A stretch of 6,302 nucleotides of DNA, taken from the NCBI GenBank assembly GCA_902461475.1, contig CABPXX010000088.1, positions 1 to 6,302 on the forward strand, given 5' to 3'. Under the pieces are notes generated by a model. The model was not told where the DNA came from, made no database searches, and worked only from the letters and a program-made list of their open reading frames with translations. The stretch is from an uncultured Eubacteriales bacterium (GTDB taxonomy: Bacteria; Bacillota; Clostridia; Oscillospirales; Oscillospiraceae). A program made the position numbers and the translations under genes. Positions 5,075 through 6,302 of this stretch are shown here, in pieces (positions within the stretch are counted from its first letter, which is position 1; every line of letters begins with the position of its first letter).

Positions 5075-6302
5075 ATGCCCTACACCGAAGCCAACTATGA
5101 AAACGCCGTGGTTCGTCTGTTCGTGGACGAGCTGGGCTATGCCCACCTCTATGGCCCTGACGTGGAGCGGGACTACCACAGCCCCCTCTACGAGGACGGG
5201 CTGTGGTCTGCTCTGGCCCGCCTCAACCCCAACCTGCCCCAGGCGGCCCTCCAGGAGGCGGTGGACAAGCTGCGCACCTTTGACACGGGCACCCTGTTAC
5301 AGAAAAACATCACCTTCACCGACTACCTGCAAAACGGCGTTCCGGTGAAGTTCTGGGAGGGGGGCGAGGAGCGCTCGTCCCTGGTGTATCTGGTGGACTA
5401 CCAAGACCCCAAAAGCAACGACTTTGTGGTGGCCAACCAGTGGACGGTGGTGGAGAACTCGGAGAAGCGCCCGGATGTGGTGCTGTTCGTCAACGGCTTG
5501 CCCCTGGTGGTGATGGAGCTCAAATCCCCCTCCCGGGAGGAGACGGACGCCTCGGAAGCCTTCCGCCAACTGAGAAACTACATACATGAAATCCCCTCTC
5601 TGTTTGTGTATAACCAGGTGTGTGTCATCAGCGACATGTACACCACCAAGGCGGGCACCATCACCTCCGGCGAGGACCGCTTCATGGCGTGGAAAACCAA
5701 GGACGGCAGCTATGAGAACACCAACGCGGCCCAGTTTGACACCTTTTTTGAGGGTATCTTTCAAAAAGAGCGGTTTCTGGACATCCTGAAAAACTTCATC
5801 TGTTTTAATATGGATGGGGAAAAGACCTTTAAAATCCTGGCGGGGTATCACCAGTATTTCGCCGTGCGCAAGGCCATTGCCTCCACCCAGCACGCCACCC
5901 AGACCGACGGCAAGGGCGGCGTGTTCTGGCACACCCAGGGCAGCGGAAAGTCCCTGTCCATGGTCTTTTACGCCCATCTGCTCCAGCAGGCCCTGGAGAG
6001 CCCCACGGTGGTGGTGATCACCGACCGAAACGACCTGGATGACCAGCTCTATGGGCAGTTCTGCCGCTGCCGGGACTTCCTGCGCCAGACGCCCCAGCAG
6101 GCCGAGAGCCGGGAGCACCTGCGGGAACTGTTGGAGAACCGCCAGGCCAACGGCATCATCTTCACCACCATGCAGAAGTTTGAGGCGTACGACCGCCCCC
6201 TGTCCCAGCGGCGCAACATTGTGGTCATGGCCGACGAGGCCCACCGGGGCCAATACGGCCTGACGGACAAGGTGGTGACCCACAAGCGGGAGGACGGTAC
6301 CC
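5075..6302 (+). CDS. hsdR: Type I restriction subunit HsdR, N-terminal part (runs off window)
   Basis: Restriction and translocation subunit of the type I enzyme. It pumps DNA using ATP and cleaves away from unmethylated sites. The 409 codons present are roughly the first 40% of a typical protein of about 1000 residues. The N-terminal PD-(D/E)XK nuclease shows D134 (RPDVVLFVNG) with E148 and K150 (MELKSP). The superfamily 2 motor starts with GYHQYFAVRKA (257-267). Walker A is HTQGSGKS (286-293), then TDRNDLDDQL (316-325) and TTMQKF (364-369), with the DEAH box at 387-390 (MADEAHRGQYG). All key residues seen are intact, so the enzyme is probably active. ATG 5075 is preceded by AGAGGTGA (5061-5068) at 6-nt spacing. 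GC content returns to the high level of hsdM, so hsdM and hsdR look like the conserved frame around a variable centre. Confidence 0.96.
   Translation, partial: MPYTEANYENAVVRLFVDELGYAHLYGPDVERDYHSPLYEDGLWSALARLNPNLPQAALQEAVDKLRTFDTGTLLQKNITFTDYLQNGVPVKFWEGGEERSSLVYLVDYQDPKSNDFVVANQWTVVENSEKRPDVVLFVNGLPLVVMELKSPSREETDASEAFRQLRNYIHEIPSLFVYNQVCVISDMYTTKAGTITSGEDRFMAWKTKDGSYENTNAAQFDTFFEGIFQKERFLDILKNFICFNMDGEKTFKILAGYHQYFAVRKAIASTQHATQTDGKGGVFWHTQGSGKSLSMVFYAHLLQQALESPTVVVITDRNDLDDQLYGQFCRCRDFLRQTPQQAESREHLRELLENRQANGIIFTTMQKFEAYDRPLSQRRNIVVMADEAHRGQYGLTDKVVTHKREDGT

Noticed and set aside
5297..6283. Long minus-strand open frame opposite hsdR (328 codons)
   Set aside because: Same mirror effect of a GC-rich gene; the plus-strand frame has intact nuclease, Walker A and DEAH motifs.
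1..6302. CRISPR array, tRNA, rRNA or insertion sequence
   Set aside because: No regularly spaced repeats, no cloverleaf-like tRNA sequence, no transposase frame and no terminal inverted repeats with target duplications were seen.

Overview
The window looks like chromosomal DNA from a fairly GC-rich Gram-positive bacterium, most likely a gut Clostridia/Oscillospiraceae-type genome. This is inferred from strong purine-rich Shine-Dalgarno sites (AAGGAGG, GGGAGG, GAGGTG), SigA-type promoters with exact 17-bp spacers, and host-like genes near 60% GC in the lines I counted by eye. No species can be named from this window alone.

Layout. (1) Positions 2-802, minus strand: the N-terminal half of a YtcJ-like amidohydrolase, ended by an in-frame TAA after 266 codons where the family usually runs to about 500-550. 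(2) Positions 803-933: a divergent intergenic region with two back-to-back promoters. (3) Positions 934 to the right edge, plus strand: a tightly packed type I restriction-modification operon in the order hsdM, hsdS, membrane protein X, membrane protein Y, hsdR. hsdR is cut by the window end after 409 codons.

How the genes work together. HsdM (adenine-N6 methyltransferase) and HsdS (specificity subunit) form the modification enzyme. Adding HsdR (PD-(D/E)XK nuclease plus DEAH-box translocase) gives the restriction complex. Between hsdS and hsdR sit two AT-rich genes of unknown function that encode small membrane-anchored proteins with helical cytoplasmic parts. The same slot holds the anticodon nuclease gene prrC in the E. 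coli prr locus, so a role as an RM-linked accessory or back-up defence is a reasonable but untested hypothesis.

The most informative signal is outside any intact gene. Just downstream of X, at about 4422-4475, there is a remnant of a second hsdS 3' end, readable as DSLLQKLMNGEIDISGT then stop. It closely matches the intact HsdS tail at 3590-3637. Each membrane gene therefore starts inside, and overlaps the stop codon of, an hsdS tail. With the abrupt change from GC-rich hsdM to AT-rich hsdS/X/Y and back to GC-rich hsdR, and a GC-rich island over the central conserved region of hsdS, this points to recombination that swaps specificity domains and accessory genes inside a conserved hsdM/hsdR frame. 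A run of seven Gs at the hsdM-hsdS overlap is placed so that losing one G would fuse the two proteins in frame.
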